Shown here: piece after piece, positions 8,273-17,771 of the stretch | How positions within the stretch are numbered: the first letter of the stretch is position 1 | How the letters are laid out: every line of letters begins with the position of its first letter | Origin: Salibaculum sp031581025 | Lineage (GTDB): Bacteria; Pseudomonadota; Alphaproteobacteria; Rhodobacterales; Rhodobacteraceae | Assembly (NCBI RefSeq): GCF_031581025.1 | Contig: NZ_JAVLCA010000004.1 | Direction: 5' to 3' (one strand) | Length of the DNA stretch: 64,000 nucleotides | The notes under the pieces: generated by a model | The model's input: the letters and a program-made list of their open reading frames with translations, nothing else | Told to the model about the DNA's origin: nothing | Databases searched by the model: none | Position numbers and translations under genes: made by a program

Positions 8273-9919
8273 TCAGGTACCTTGCGAAACGTCGGACAAC
8301 CGCATCGTCGGTGACAGCGCATCCGCGTCCACCTGCAGCTCGATCACGGCCAGTCTGCCCGCGTCCCGCGCCTGCATGAAGGCCGCCGGGAAATCCGCCG
8401 TTGCCGTGACCGCCGCTCCGTGGCCGCCATAGGCGCGGGCGAGGGCGGCGAAATCCGGGTTGGCCAGCGCCGTGCCCGAGACCCGGCCGGGATAGTGCTT
8501 TTCCTGGTGCATCCGGATCGTGCCGTAGCGGCCATTGTTGACCACGATGACGATGGGCGTCGCCCCGTGCTGCATGGCCGTGGACATCTCGTTCAGGGTC
8601 ATCTGGAAACATCCGTCACCCGCGAAACAGACGACCGACCGGCCCGGATGCTCCAGCGAGGCCGAGACCGCCGCCGGAAACCCGTATCCCATCGAACCGC
8701 TGGTTGGCGCCAGTTGCGTGCCATGCCGCTTGAAGCAGAAATGGCGATGCAGCCAGGCCGCGTAGTTGCCTGCGCCGTTGGTCAGGATCGCATCCTCGGG
8801 CAAGTTGTCGGACAGCCAGAGCACCACCTCTTCCAGCTTCACCTCGCCAGGGGTTTCCTGCGGCGCCACCCAGGCCTCGTAGTCGGCCCGCGCCGCTCGG
8901 GTCCAGTCGGACCAGTCCCGCCCGCAGGCGGGCAGGCGCGCCAGCGCACGGGTGAATGTGACCGCATCCGCCGTGACCGCCAGATCAGGCTGATAGACTC
9001 GGCCCGGCTCGCCCGCATCGGAGTGAACGTGGCAAATCCGGCACTGCGGGGCGGCGGGATCGATCAGGGTATATCCCCGCGTTTCGATATCACCCAGCCG
9101 CGAGCCGATGACCAACAGCGCGTCCGCAGATCGGACCCGATCCGCAAGCGCAGGGTTCATGCCGACGTTCAGATCGCCCGCATAGCAGGGATGGCGATTG
9201 TCCAGATAGTCCTGCCGCCGGAACCCCAGCGCAACCGGCAGCCCCTGGGTTTCCGCGAAGGTCGCCAGATCCTGGGCCGCGTCGGGCGACCAGTGCGGTC
9301 CGCCGACCACCACCAAAGGGCGCTCGGCGCGGGAAAGCCAATCCAGCACATCTTCGGCGGTGCCGGCATGGGGCGGGGCGAGTTCCACCAGCGGCGCGCG
9401 GATCGCGGGCGGGTCGACCCGGGCCGACAGCATGTCCTCGGGCAGCGCCAGCACGACGGGGCCCGGCCGTCCGCTGACCGCGACGGAAAAGGCCCGGGCG
9501 ACATACTCGGGCAGGCGCTCGGTCTGATCGACTTCGGCCACCCATTTGGCCAACCCGCCGAACATCGCGCGATAGTCAACCTCCTGAAAGGCCTCCCGGT
9601 CGCGGTGGTCGCGGGCGACCTGTCCCACGAACATCACCATCGGCGTGCTGTCCTGCCGCGCGATATGAATGCCCGCACTGGCATTGGTGGCACCGGGGCC
9701 GCGGGTCACGAAGCAGATGCCGGGCTGACCGGTCATCTTTCCATAGGCCTCGGCCATCATGGCGGCGCCGCCTTCCTGCCGGCAAACGATATTTGCGATG
9801 CCGCTGTCGCGCAGTCCGTCCAGCGCGGCGAGAAAGCTCTCGCCCGGCACCGAAAAGACCCGCCGCACCCCGAGCCGCTGCAACTGCTTCACCAGGATTT
9901 CACCACCGTGACAGGCCAT
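8273..9919 (-). CDS. IlvB-like thiamine pyrophosphate-dependent enzyme
   Basis: 548 residues. The three-domain ThDP fold is complete. The PYR domain has the catalytic Glu in VCRQEGGAAMMAEAYG and the conserved TRGPGATNASAGIHIA. A central transhydrogenase III-like domain follows (about 190-330, PLVVVGG). The PP domain carries the cofactor motif GDGCFQMTLNEMSTAMQHGATPIVIVVNN within about residues 430-475. It is acetolactate synthase-like, but it stands alone without an IlvN-type regulatory subunit, so it may instead be a 2-oxoacid decarboxylase or carboligase of a catabolic route. Substrate unknown. Confidence 0.8.
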   Translation of the reverse strand: MACHGGEILVKQLQRLGVRRVFSVPGESFLAALDGLRDSGIANIVCRQEGGAAMMAEAYGKMTGQPGICFVTRGPGATNASAGIHIARQDSTPMVMFVGQVARDHRDREAFQEVDYRAMFGGLAKWVAEVDQTERLPEYVARAFSVAVSGRPGPVVLALPEDMLSARVDPPAIRAPLVELAPPHAGTAEDVLDWLSRAERPLVVVGGPHWSPDAAQDLATFAETQGLPVALGFRRQDYLDNRHPCYAGDLNVGMNPALADRVRSADALLVIGSRLGDIETRGYTLIDPAAPQCRICHVHSDAGEPGRVYQPDLAVTADAVTFTRALARLPACGRDWSDWTRAARADYEAWVAPQETPGEVKLEEVVLWLSDNLPEDAILTNGAGNYAAWLHRHFCFKRHGTQLAPTSGSMGYGFPAAVSASLEHPGRSVVCFAGDGCFQMTLNEMSTAMQHGATPIVIVVNNGRYGTIRMHQEKHYPGRVSGTALANPDFAALARAYGGHGAAVTATADFPAAFMQARDAGRLAVIELQVDADALSPTMRLSDVSQGT

Positions 9920-10026
9920 GCCGCCCCCCTTTCGCGATTTCGCACAACCATGTGTCAGTCTCCGCGGGGTGGCAAGGCGGCGACGAACGCCTATTCTCGC
10001 GGAAACGAAATCAACGAGAGACCCCT

Positions 10027-10560
10027 ATGTCCTATCTGCTCGGCCTTTCAGGCGCGCTCCGCCAGGCCTCGACCAACACCAAGCTGATGCGCGCGGCGGC
10101 CCGTATCTATGATCCTGCCGAATTCGCCGAGGGCGACCTGGACCTGCCGCTCTACAATGGCGATGTCGAGGCTCAGGGCCTGCCCGACAAGGTGCAGACC
10201 CTGTCCAACCAGATCGCCGGGGCCGAGGCTGTCATCATCTCCTGCCCGGAATACAACAAGGCGCTGTCGGGGGTGATGAAGAACGCCCTCGACTGGGTCA
10301 GCCGCACCAAGGGCAGCCCCTGGCGTGACAAGCCTGTGGCCATCATGTCGGCAACGGCCGGACGCGCGGGCGGCGAACGGTCGCAATCTTCGCTGCGGCT
10401 TTGCCTCAACCCATTCCGTCCCATTGTGATCCCGGGGCCGGAGGTCCTGATCGCGGGCAGCAGCGAGGCCTTCGACGAGAATGGCGAGCTGATCAACGCC
10501 GCCTCGGTCAGGATGCTGACCGATCTGATGGATCAACTGCGGGCCATGGCGCGCGGCTAA
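10027..10560 (+). CDS. NADPH-dependent FMN reductase family protein
   Basis: 177 residues with a flavodoxin-like fold. The phosphate-binding loop is GLSGALRQASTNTKL and the flavin-contact motif is CPEYNKALSGVMKNALDWVSR, diagnostic of the ArsH/ChrR/azoreductase-like NADPH:FMN (quinone) reductases. The start at 10027 is chosen because the protein then begins at the first beta strand (MSYLLGLSGALR). It ends with a 4-bp overlap against the convergent FAD oxidoreductase. Chromate or quinone reduction is plausible but unproven. Confidence 0.85.
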   Translation: MSYLLGLSGALRQASTNTKLMRAAARIYDPAEFAEGDLDLPLYNGDVEAQGLPDKVQTLSNQIAGAEAVIISCPEYNKALSGVMKNALDWVSRTKGSPWRDKPVAIMSATAGRAGGERSQSSLRLCLNPFRPIVIPGPEVLIAGSSEAFDENGELINAASVRMLTDLMDQLRAMARG

Positions 10561-11588
10561 AGGCTGGCGCGGGGATCGAACCCCGCCGGGATGCGGTCTT
10601 GGCCTTCCAGCACGAGGTCGGCCATGACCTCACCCGCCAGCGGGGCCATGCCAAAGCCGATCTTGAACCCGCCATTGGCGAGAAAGTCGCCCTCCCGGAA
10701 CGGGTGCCGCCCGAGCATCGGCGCACGGGTGCGGCTGCGCGGGCGCACCCCGGCCCAGCGCCGGATTTCCCGTGCCTCGGCCAGGGCGGGCACGGCGGTA
10801 CGGGCGCGGGCCAGCAGGACATCGCATTGGGAATCGGTGGTGTCGGCGGCGGCGAAGTCACGCTCGGTCGTCGACCCTATGGCAACCGTTCCGCCTGCAT
10901 GTGGCACGATATGCAGCCCCTCCACGAAGAGCTGCGGCATGGTGGCTGCGTCATGCCCCAGCAGCAGGGCCTGACCCTTGATCCCGGTCCCGACAAGGCG
11001 GGTGTGCCGGGCGGTCATGTCTTCGAGGCCGCGCCAGCCCGTGGCCCAGACAACCTGCCCCTCGGCCCTGCCCCCGGTCGCGATCTCACCGCCCTTGGCG
11101 CGAAGGGCCGCGGCCAGCGCATCGCAGGCCTGCCGCGGGTGCAGCCGCCCCGTCAGCGTGTCGTGGATCAGATAGCCGGTCGGCGTTGCCGGCGCCCAGT
11201 CGTCGTCGGGGCGCTCGATCACGTCCCATGCCGCACGGCCCTGCCACAGCCGCGCCGCGCTTTCGGCCCGCGTGCGGGCGAGCGCCAAGGCACCGGCATC
11301 CGCCAAAGGCTGCCAGCGCCCGGTGCGGGCATAGCCGGGAGACAGGCCGCCAACCGCCTCGACTTCACCCCAGAAGTCCGCGCCCATCAGAAGGCTCTCC
11401 AGCTGAAACGCCTTCTTCTCGTTCCACTGCTCGGGCACATGCGGGGCCAGCGCGCCGACGATCCCGCCCGAGGCCCCGGCACCCACGCCGTCGGGGTCGA
11501 TCACGCGGACAGCGGCGCCGCGCCGGGCACAGCACCAGGCCACCGACAGGCCAAAGGCCCCGGCCCCGAACACGGTCACGTCCACCAT
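10557..11588 (-). CDS. FAD-dependent oxidoreductase, candidate stand-alone MnmC(o)-like DAO
   Basis: 343 residues. It begins with the dinucleotide-binding motif VTVFGAGAFGLSVAWCCARRG and ends with the DAO-family motif NGGFKIGFGMAPLAGEVMADL. The fold is that of glycine oxidase/D-amino acid dehydrogenase and of the C-terminal half of MnmC, which removes the carboxymethyl group of cmnm5U34. The divergent neighbour at 11646 is the methyltransferase half (MnmD), so a split MnmC pair is a reasonable inference; a ThiO-like glycine oxidase is the alternative. The start MVDVTVFGAG at 11588 places the Rossmann motif at the N-terminus; the upstream frame is antisense to mnmD. Confidence 0.75.
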   Translation of the reverse strand: MVDVTVFGAGAFGLSVAWCCARRGAAVRVIDPDGVGAGASGGIVGALAPHVPEQWNEKKAFQLESLLMGADFWGEVEAVGGLSPGYARTGRWQPLADAGALALARTRAESAARLWQGRAAWDVIERPDDDWAPATPTGYLIHDTLTGRLHPRQACDALAAALRAKGGEIATGGRAEGQVVWATGWRGLEDMTARHTRLVGTGIKGQALLLGHDAATMPQLFVEGLHIVPHAGGTVAIGSTTERDFAAADTTDSQCDVLLARARTAVPALAEAREIRRWAGVRPRSRTRAPMLGRHPFREGDFLANGGFKIGFGMAPLAGEVMADLVLEGQDRIPAGFDPRASL

Positions 11589-11645
11589 TGCCAATCCCCC
11601 GTTTTCCGACGCATCTTCGCGGCCAAGGCCATAGGACAGATGATC

Positions 11646-12299
11646 ATGACAGACCAGCGGGCACAGATCGACTGGCGCGCGGGGCACATCCCCGTCTCGA
11701 CGCGCTTCGACGATCCCTATTTCTCGCTGGAGGATGGCCCGGCCGAGACGGCGCACGTCTTTCTTGCAGGCAATGACCTGCCCGCGCGGTTCTGCGCCGG
11801 GTTCCGTATCGGTGAGCTCGGGTTCGGGACGGGTCTGAACTTTCTTGTCGCGCTGGCGGCCTTCCGGGCAGCAGGCCTCTCGGGCCGCCTGCACTTCATC
11901 AGCTTCGAGGCCTACCCCATGGCGCCCGCCGACCTGCGGCAGGCGCTTGCCGCCTATCCCGACCTGCCCGGCGCGATGTTGACCGACGGCGTGCCAGAGG
12001 CGCTGGATGGGCCGGATTTCAGCCTGCGGGTGATCCTCGGAGACGCCCGAGAGACCCTGCCCCTCTGGCCCGGCCGCGCCGATGCCTGGTTTCTCGACGG
12101 CTTTTCCCCAGCCAAGAACCCCGAACTTTGGGGGCCGGACCTGATGACGCAAGTGGCCCGCCACACCGCCCCCGGCGGCACGGCGGCAACCTATACCGCT
12201 GCCGGCCACGTGCGCCGCGCACTAGAGGCGGCCGGTTTCGAGGTCAGCCGTGCGCCCGGGTATGGGCGCAAGCGCCACATGACGCGGGCAAGGCGCTGA
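11646..12299 (+). CDS. mnmD: tRNA (mnm5s2U34) methyltransferase MnmD
   Basis: 217 residues. The SAM-binding motif GELGFGTGLNFLVAL and the active-site motif AWFLDGFSPAKNPELW are the signature of the MnmC methyltransferase domain (DUF752). It transfers a methyl group to nm5U at the tRNA wobble base. E. coli has it fused to an FAD domain; here the FAD protein is a separate, divergent gene. ATG codons at 11640 and 11646 are both possible; AGGA at 11633-11636 is better spaced for 11646. Its stop overlaps the start of the next gene (TGATG). Confidence 0.9.
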   Translation: MTDQRAQIDWRAGHIPVSTRFDDPYFSLEDGPAETAHVFLAGNDLPARFCAGFRIGELGFGTGLNFLVALAAFRAAGLSGRLHFISFEAYPMAPADLRQALAAYPDLPGAMLTDGVPEALDGPDFSLRVILGDARETLPLWPGRADAWFLDGFSPAKNPELWGPDLMTQVARHTAPGGTAATYTAAGHVRRALEAAGFEVSRAPGYGRKRHMTRARR

Positions 12300-13162
12300 T
12301 GCAGTCCAACCCCCGCCTTGGCATCCTGCTGATGATCGCCACCACCTTCGTCTTTGCCATGCAGGACGGGATCAGCCGCCACCTGGCGCGCGAATACAAC
12401 GTGATGATGATCGTCATGATCCGCTACTGGTTCTTCGGGCTTTTCGTCATGGCCATCGCGCGGCGGCAGGCCGGGTCGATCCGGGGTGCCGCCCGCACCA
12501 CACAGCCCGCGTTGCAGATCTTACGAGGGCTTCTGCTGGCCGCCGAAATCTGCGTGATGGTGCTGGCCTTCGTCTATCTCGGGCTGGTGGAAAGCCACGC
12601 AGTCTTTGCCTGCTATCCATTGCTGATCGCGGCGCTGTCGGGCCCGGTGCTGGGGGAAGGTGTCGGCTGGCGGCGCTGGCTGGCCATCGGTGTGGGCTTC
12701 CTCGGCGTGCTGATCATCCTGCAACCGGGGATCACCGTGTTCCGGCCCGCTGCGGTGATCCCGCTGATCGCGGCCACGATGTTCGCGCTCTATGGCCTGC
12801 TGACACGCTATGCCGCACGGCGCGACAGTGCCGCCACCTCGTTCTTCTGGACCGGGGTCAGCGGCATGGGCGCCCTGACACTGGCAGGTGTCTGGTTCTG
12901 GGAGTCGATGAGCGCCCCCGACTGGGGCTGGATGGGGACGCTCTGCATCACCGGTGCGTTGGGGCATTTCCTGCTCATCAAGACCTACGAGGTCGCCGAG
13001 GCCAGCGCCGTGCAGCCCTTCGCCTACCTGCAACTGGTCTTTGCGTCGGCACTGGGGCTTGCGGTGTTCGACGAAACGCTCGCCCCGAACGTCGCCATCG
13101 GCGCCGCCATCGTCGTGGGCGCCGGGCTGTTCACGCTATTGCGCACCCGTCGCGGCGCCTGA
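12299..13162 (+). CDS. DMT/EamA family transporter
   Basis: 287 residues, about ten transmembrane helices in two EamA repeats. The first starts at MIATTFVFAMQDGISRHLAREY, and the second at about residue 150 (VIPLIAATMFALYGLLTRYA). It is an inner-membrane metabolite exporter of unknown substrate. Start and the mnmD stop share one base (TGATG), so the two are translationally coupled. The 3' end overlaps the convergent lytic transglycosylase gene by 27 bp. Confidence 0.85.
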   Translation: MQSNPRLGILLMIATTFVFAMQDGISRHLAREYNVMMIVMIRYWFFGLFVMAIARRQAGSIRGAARTTQPALQILRGLLLAAEICVMVLAFVYLGLVESHAVFACYPLLIAALSGPVLGEGVGWRRWLAIGVGFLGVLIILQPGITVFRPAAVIPLIAATMFALYGLLTRYAARRDSAATSFFWTGVSGMGALTLAGVWFWESMSAPDWGWMGTLCITGALGHFLLIKTYEVAEASAVQPFAYLQLVFASALGLAVFDETLAPNVAIGAAIVVGAGLFTLLRTRRGA

Positions 13163-15193
13163 AAGGTTGGACGGGCGCAGCCGCGGCCTGAGATCGGGCA
13201 GGCCCAGCGCCTCGGGCCGCAGGCGGGGCCGTATCACCGGCGCGGCACCGCGCAGCAGGTCGCGGAATGCCACCGGGCCGGTTTCCCCGGTCAGCCGGGC
13301 GCGGTAGACGGGAATGCCCTCGGTGACCCGCATGACGTAGTTCCGCGTCTCGCGGAAGGGGATGTGCTCGATCCAGTCGACCACGTCCATGTCACCGCGC
13401 CGCGGGTCGCCACGCTCCGAAATCCAGCTGCGCGCCCGGCCCGGCCCGGCATTGTACCCCACGGCGATCAAGACCGGGCTGTCCCCGAATTCACCGCGCA
13501 GATAATCCAGGTAGGCGGCGCCCAGCCGTGCGTTGTAGGGCCAGTCCACCACCAGGCGCGCCCGCGAATAGGGCAGATCGAGCGCCCGGGCCATGTCCTG
13601 CGCAGTGCCTGGCATCAACTGCATCAGGCCCAGCGCCCCCACGGCGCTGCCCGCATCCGTGCGAAACTCGCTTTCCTGCCGCGCGATGGACAGGGCCAGG
13701 GCCGGTTCGACCGGCAGGTGCATCTCGGCCAAGGGATGCACCGGGAAATGGTGATCCTGCACGAGCAGATCCCGGCGCAGGGCGGATTTCGCCACCATGA
13801 CTGTGAAGAAGGGCTCGTCCAGCTCCATCAGCAGGTCACCCATCTGGCCCACCTCCTGCCGGTCGAGGTCACGCGCGAGGTCGGCGAGGAACAGCACCGC
13901 GAGGCCACGCTCCTCGCCCGCCAGCAACAGCATGGCGGCGCGGAACCTGTCATCGGTCACGAAGGACGCATCCCGCCAGTCGGCAAACCCCTCGCCCCCC
14001 GCAAGGGCCGCGTCCAGCGGTTGGCCCAGACGCTCCGAGGCCAGCAACCCGTAAAAGGTCGTCTGATGCTGTGCGGCACGGGAAAAGGCGGCACGGGCGG
14101 CCTCGCTATCGCCCAGCGCCTCATGGGCACGGCCCAACCAGTAGCCCGCGCGGCCTGTCGAGATCGGCGTCGAGACCGCCGCTGCGAAGGTCTCGAAATG
14201 GCGCAGGGCCAGGGCGGGATCGTCCAGGTAGGTCAGCGCAAGATAGCCCGAGAGCCACTCCAGGTCGGCGAAGGACGCGCCATCGTCCAGAAAATGCTTG
14301 CTGGCCAACTCATAGGCGACGCGCGGTTCGCCTTCACGCATCTGCCAGCGCGCGAGGATCCGCCGCCAGCTGGCCCAGCGCCAGGGATGGACCAGCGCCT
14401 CGGCACTGACCGACCGCGCGCGCAGCAGGGCCACAGCGTCGGTCCAGTCACCGCGTCCGGCAAGCCAATTGAACCTGTCATAGGCCAGCGCCGGATCATC
14501 CCGCATATCCTCCGGCACAGCTTCCAGCCGGTCGGGCAGGTCTTCGGCGCCCTCGATATAGCCGATGCGGGCGTGGGCCAGGGCGCGGGCCTCGTCGGTC
14601 AGCAGGGGCAGCAGACGGGTGGTATCCTCGGCCCGCCAGCGCCAGAGCATCCTGTCGGCCCGTTCGGCGTGATGGGGGGCCAGCACCTCAGGATAATCCG
14701 CAAATAGCGCCGCGAACCCTTCCTCGGAAAGGCCTTGCGTCGTCCACAGGTCGATCAGCATCGCCTCGGCCTCCTCCGCGCGGCCCGCCTCGGCAAGAGC
14801 CTTTGCATAGGCCAGCGCGCCGCTGCCGGTTTCGGTCCTGCGCCCTTCGAAGAAGGCCAGAACCCGGTCGGTCGGCACGGTGTCGTCGATCAGGCCCTCG
14901 GCGGCCTCGCGCGCGGCATCCAGTCCGGGCCAGTCGGCCCGCGCCGCCAGGAAAGCCGGGTATTCGGCGAAGACAGCATCGCCCGCGCGCAGGCGCAGCC
15001 AGGTGATCAGGTCGCGCCCGAGGTCGTCCCCGATATCATCCTGGTCTTCCATCAGGGCATAGGCGGTTTGCCAGTCGCCCGCCTCAGCCGCAGCAAAGGC
15101 CGCCACGGCAGGGGCCGCATCGCCGCCCTCCTGTGCCGTGGCCGGGGCGCACAGGCATAGCCAGACCCCCAGGGCCGCCAATATCTGCCGCAT
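13136..15193 (-). CDS. Soluble lytic murein transglycosylase (Slt70-like)
   Basis: 685 residues. A signal peptide (MRQILAALGVWLCLCAPATAQ) decides the start at 15193. A long alpha-helical superhelical 'U/L' region follows, and then the C-terminal SLT domain with the catalytic Glu in LALSIARQESEF, followed by SAVGALGLMQLMPGTAQDMA and AVGYNAGPGRARSWI. It is periplasmic, cleaving murein to 1,6-anhydro products in turnover and septation. The last 27 bp overlap the EamA gene on the other strand. Confidence 0.93.
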   Translation of the reverse strand: MRQILAALGVWLCLCAPATAQEGGDAAPAVAAFAAAEAGDWQTAYALMEDQDDIGDDLGRDLITWLRLRAGDAVFAEYPAFLAARADWPGLDAAREAAEGLIDDTVPTDRVLAFFEGRRTETGSGALAYAKALAEAGRAEEAEAMLIDLWTTQGLSEEGFAALFADYPEVLAPHHAERADRMLWRWRAEDTTRLLPLLTDEARALAHARIGYIEGAEDLPDRLEAVPEDMRDDPALAYDRFNWLAGRGDWTDAVALLRARSVSAEALVHPWRWASWRRILARWQMREGEPRVAYELASKHFLDDGASFADLEWLSGYLALTYLDDPALALRHFETFAAAVSTPISTGRAGYWLGRAHEALGDSEAARAAFSRAAQHQTTFYGLLASERLGQPLDAALAGGEGFADWRDASFVTDDRFRAAMLLLAGEERGLAVLFLADLARDLDRQEVGQMGDLLMELDEPFFTVMVAKSALRRDLLVQDHHFPVHPLAEMHLPVEPALALSIARQESEFRTDAGSAVGALGLMQLMPGTAQDMARALDLPYSRARLVVDWPYNARLGAAYLDYLRGEFGDSPVLIAVGYNAGPGRARSWISERGDPRRGDMDVVDWIEHIPFRETRNYVMRVTEGIPVYRARLTGETGPVAFRDLLRGAAPVIRPRLRPEALGLPDLRPRLRPSNLSGAATGAQ

Positions 15194-15344
15194 GTTTCGC
15201 CCCTTCCGACGCCGGTTAAACAGCATGCTAGCGCCATCGCGCCGGACCGCAATTCACAAACTTGGCAAAGGCGGAAAACCGCACTAGGGTCCGCGCGATT
15301 TAACTGCCGGGCAATCCTGCCCGCACCACGGAAGGAAGCGTGTC

Positions 15345-16217
15345 ATGATCAAGGGGTCCATTCCCGCCCTCGTCACGCCGTTCAAGGACGGCCAGCTCGA
15401 TCTTGAAACGCTGAAGATGCTGGTAGACTGGCATGTCGATCAGGGCAGCCACGGAATCGTGCCGGTGGGCACCACGGGCGAAAGCCCGACGCTGAGTCAT
15501 GCCGAGCACGACCGCGTCGTCGCCGAGGTGATCGCCGTCGCCGCCGGGCGCATCCCGGTGATCGCCGGGGCCGGGTCCAACAACACCGCCGAGACCGTGC
15601 GCCTGGTGAAGGCTGCGAAAGCGGCCGGGGCCGACGCCGCCCTTGTCGTGACGCCCTATTACAACAAGCCCACGCAGAAAGGCCTGATCGCCCATTACAC
15701 GGCCGCCGCCGACTGCGGCCTGCCGATCATCATCTACAATATCCCGGGTCGGTCTGTCGTGGACATGAGCCCGGCGACAATGGGCGAACTGTCCCGTCAC
15801 CCCAACATCATCGGGGTCAAGGACGCCACCGGCGACCTGGCCCGGGTGCCCCGGCAACGGATCACTTGCGGTGCGGATTTCATCCAGGTTTCCGGCGAGG
15901 ACGCCACGGCTCTGGGCTTCAACGCCCATGGCGGCACCGGCTGCATCTCGGTCACGGCCAATGTGGCGCCCAAGCTGTGTTCCGAGATGCAGGAGGCCAC
16001 GCTGGCCGGCGATTTCGAAACGGCGCTGCAGATCACCGACCGGCTGATGCCGCTGCATATCGCCATCTTCGAAGAGCCGGGCCTGGTCGGCGCCAAATAC
16101 GGCATGTCCCTGCTGGGGCTCTGCGACGCCGAAGTGCGGTCGCCGCTGGCCCCGCTTGAAGACAGCACCAAGACCCACATCCGCGACGGCATGGTTCATG
16201 CGGGCCTGTTGAACTAG
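15345..16217 (+). CDS. dapA: 4-hydroxy-tetrahydrodipicolinate synthase
   Basis: 290 residues, standard length. It condenses pyruvate with aspartate semialdehyde in lysine/DAP synthesis. Visible motifs: GTTGESPTLSHAEH, YYNKPTQKGLIAHY, the catalytic-triad Tyr in IIIYNIPGRS, and the Schiff-base Lys in IIGVKDATGDL. The ATG at 15345 follows GGAAG (15330-15334). It lies ahead of smpB in the same orientation, the arrangement common in alphaproteobacteria. Confidence 0.97.
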   Translation: MIKGSIPALVTPFKDGQLDLETLKMLVDWHVDQGSHGIVPVGTTGESPTLSHAEHDRVVAEVIAVAAGRIPVIAGAGSNNTAETVRLVKAAKAAGADAALVVTPYYNKPTQKGLIAHYTAAADCGLPIIIYNIPGRSVVDMSPATMGELSRHPNIIGVKDATGDLARVPRQRITCGADFIQVSGEDATALGFNAHGGTGCISVTANVAPKLCSEMQEATLAGDFETALQITDRLMPLHIAIFEEPGLVGAKYGMSLLGLCDAEVRSPLAPLEDSTKTHIRDGMVHAGLLN

Positions 16218-16354
16218 GCCCGCCGCCGGGCGATCGCGCCCCGCCCCGGCCCGTCCACGACGTGTGAGACCAAGTGCCGGCCGGGGATCGAGCGGCGGTC
16301 GCCACGGGCCGGACCGCTTGTGCACGCTGGCCCCATGGCCTATCTCACCACTCC

Positions 16355-16831
16355 ATGACCAAGAAACAGCCCGACAACCCAAACTACAAGGTCATCGCCG
16401 AAAACCGGCGGGCCCGTCGTGATTTCGAGATCGTCGAGGATCTCGAATGCGGCATTGTGCTGTCCGGCTCCGAGGTCAAGTCGCTGCGCACCGGCCAGTC
16501 CAACATCGCCGACAGCTATGCCAGCGTCGAGGGCGGCGAGCTCTGGCTGACCAATGCCTATATCGCCCCCTACCAGCAGGCCATGTTCCCGCACGAGGAA
16601 CGCCGCCGCCGCAAGCTGCTCGTCAGCAAGCGCGAGTTGGCGCGGATGTGGAACGCCACCCAGCGCGAGGGTATGACCCTCGTGCCGCTGGTGCTTTATT
16701 TCAATCACAAGGGCGTCGTGAAGGTGAAGGTCGCCACCGCAAAGGGCAAGAAGAAGGCCGACAAGCGCGCCACCGAGGCCAAGCGCGACTGGAACCGCCA
16801 GAAGCAGCGCCTGCTCAAACAGAACGGCTGA
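16355..16831 (+). CDS. smpB: SsrA-binding protein SmpB
   Basis: 158 residues. It binds tmRNA and brings it to stalled ribosomes for trans-translation. Conserved elements are YKVIAENRRARRDFEI, the central SGSEVKSLRTGQSNIADSYA, and the basic C-terminal tail KGKKKADKRATEAKRDWNRQ that enters the mRNA channel. The start MTKKQPDNPNYK at 16355 fits family length. The tmRNA gene itself is not in this window. Confidence 0.96.
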   Translation: MTKKQPDNPNYKVIAENRRARRDFEIVEDLECGIVLSGSEVKSLRTGQSNIADSYASVEGGELWLTNAYIAPYQQAMFPHEERRRRKLLVSKRELARMWNATQREGMTLVPLVLYFNHKGVVKVKVATAKGKKKADKRATEAKRDWNRQKQRLLKQNG

Positions 16832-16913
16832 CCGCGGCCCGGCGCCATGGAAACCTTGCAGTCTTGTGGGCGCGGCTGTAGGGACAATGCGTTTGCAGCG
16901 CGAGAGTGACCCG

Positions 16914-17771
16914 ATGGCGAACGACGATCCCAAGACACTTGTCTCGACGGGCTGGCTGGCCGGCCACCTCAAGGACCCGGACCTGCGGGTGATCGACGCC
17001 TCTTGGTACATGCCCGACGCGGACCGCGACCCGCGCGCGGAGTATGATGCGGCCCATATCCCCGGCGCGCGCTTTTTTGACATCGACGAGATCAGCGATC
17101 ACCGCTCGCAGTTGCCGCACATGGCGCCCCCGGTCGAGAAGTTCATGTCGCGGATGCGCGCCATGGGCGTGGGCGACGGCCATCAGGTGGTCATCTACGA
17201 CGGCGCCGGGCTGTTTTCCGCCGCGCGTGTCTGGTGGCTGTTCCGGCTGATGGGCAAGACGGATGTGGCCGTGCTGGACGGCGGCCTGCCGAAGTGGCGC
17301 GCCGAGGGCCGCCCGGTCGAGGACATGGCCCCGGTCATCCGCGACCGTCACATGACCGTCCAGCGCCAGAACCACCTTGTCAAGGATGTCACGCAGGTGG
17401 CCCGCGCCGCCAAGCTGAAGGATCACGAGATCATCGACGCCCGCCCCGCCGAGCGGTTTTGCGGCGCGGTGCCGGAACCCCGCGCCGGGTTGCGCGCGGG
17501 CCATATCCCCGGGTCGCGCAACCTGCCCTTTGCCGATCTGCTGAACGAGGATGGCACGATGAAAGACGCCACGGCCCTGAAAACCGCCTTCGAGGCGGCC
17601 GGGGTCGACCTGACGAAACCGGCCATCACCAGCTGCGGGTCGGGCGTGACCGCCGCGATCTTGGCGCTGGGGCTGGAACGGATCGGAAAGACGGACCATG
17701 CCGTCTATGACGGCAGCTGGTCGGAATGGGGCATGTACGACGACCTGCCCATCGCAACCGGAGAGGCCTGA
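16914..17771 (+). CDS. sseA: 3-mercaptopyruvate sulfurtransferase
   Basis: 285 residues with two rhodanese domains. The active-site loop SCGSGVTAAILAL carries the catalytic Cys in the CGSGVT form typical of mercaptopyruvate rather than thiosulfate sulfurtransferases. The first domain contains DPRAEYDAAHIPGARFFDIDEISD. It transfers sulfur from 3-mercaptopyruvate to thiols or cyanide. The ATG at 16914 gives MANDDPKTLVSTGWLAGHL; an upstream ATG at 16887 is less likely. It overlaps the next aminotransferase gene by one base (TGATG), suggesting that the transaminase may supply mercaptopyruvate. Confidence 0.92.
   Translation: MANDDPKTLVSTGWLAGHLKDPDLRVIDASWYMPDADRDPRAEYDAAHIPGARFFDIDEISDHRSQLPHMAPPVEKFMSRMRAMGVGDGHQVVIYDGAGLFSAARVWWLFRLMGKTDVAVLDGGLPKWRAEGRPVEDMAPVIRDRHMTVQRQNHLVKDVTQVARAAKLKDHEIIDARPAERFCGAVPEPRAGLRAGHIPGSRNLPFADLLNEDGTMKDATALKTAFEAAGVDLTKPAITSCGSGVTAAILALGLERIGKTDHAVYDGSWSEWGMYDDLPIATGEA

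Noticed and set aside
10401..11639. Long upstream extension of the mnmD frame
   Set aside because: It is antisense to the FAD oxidoreductase and lacks recognisable protein features; the MnmD domain begins at about 11646.
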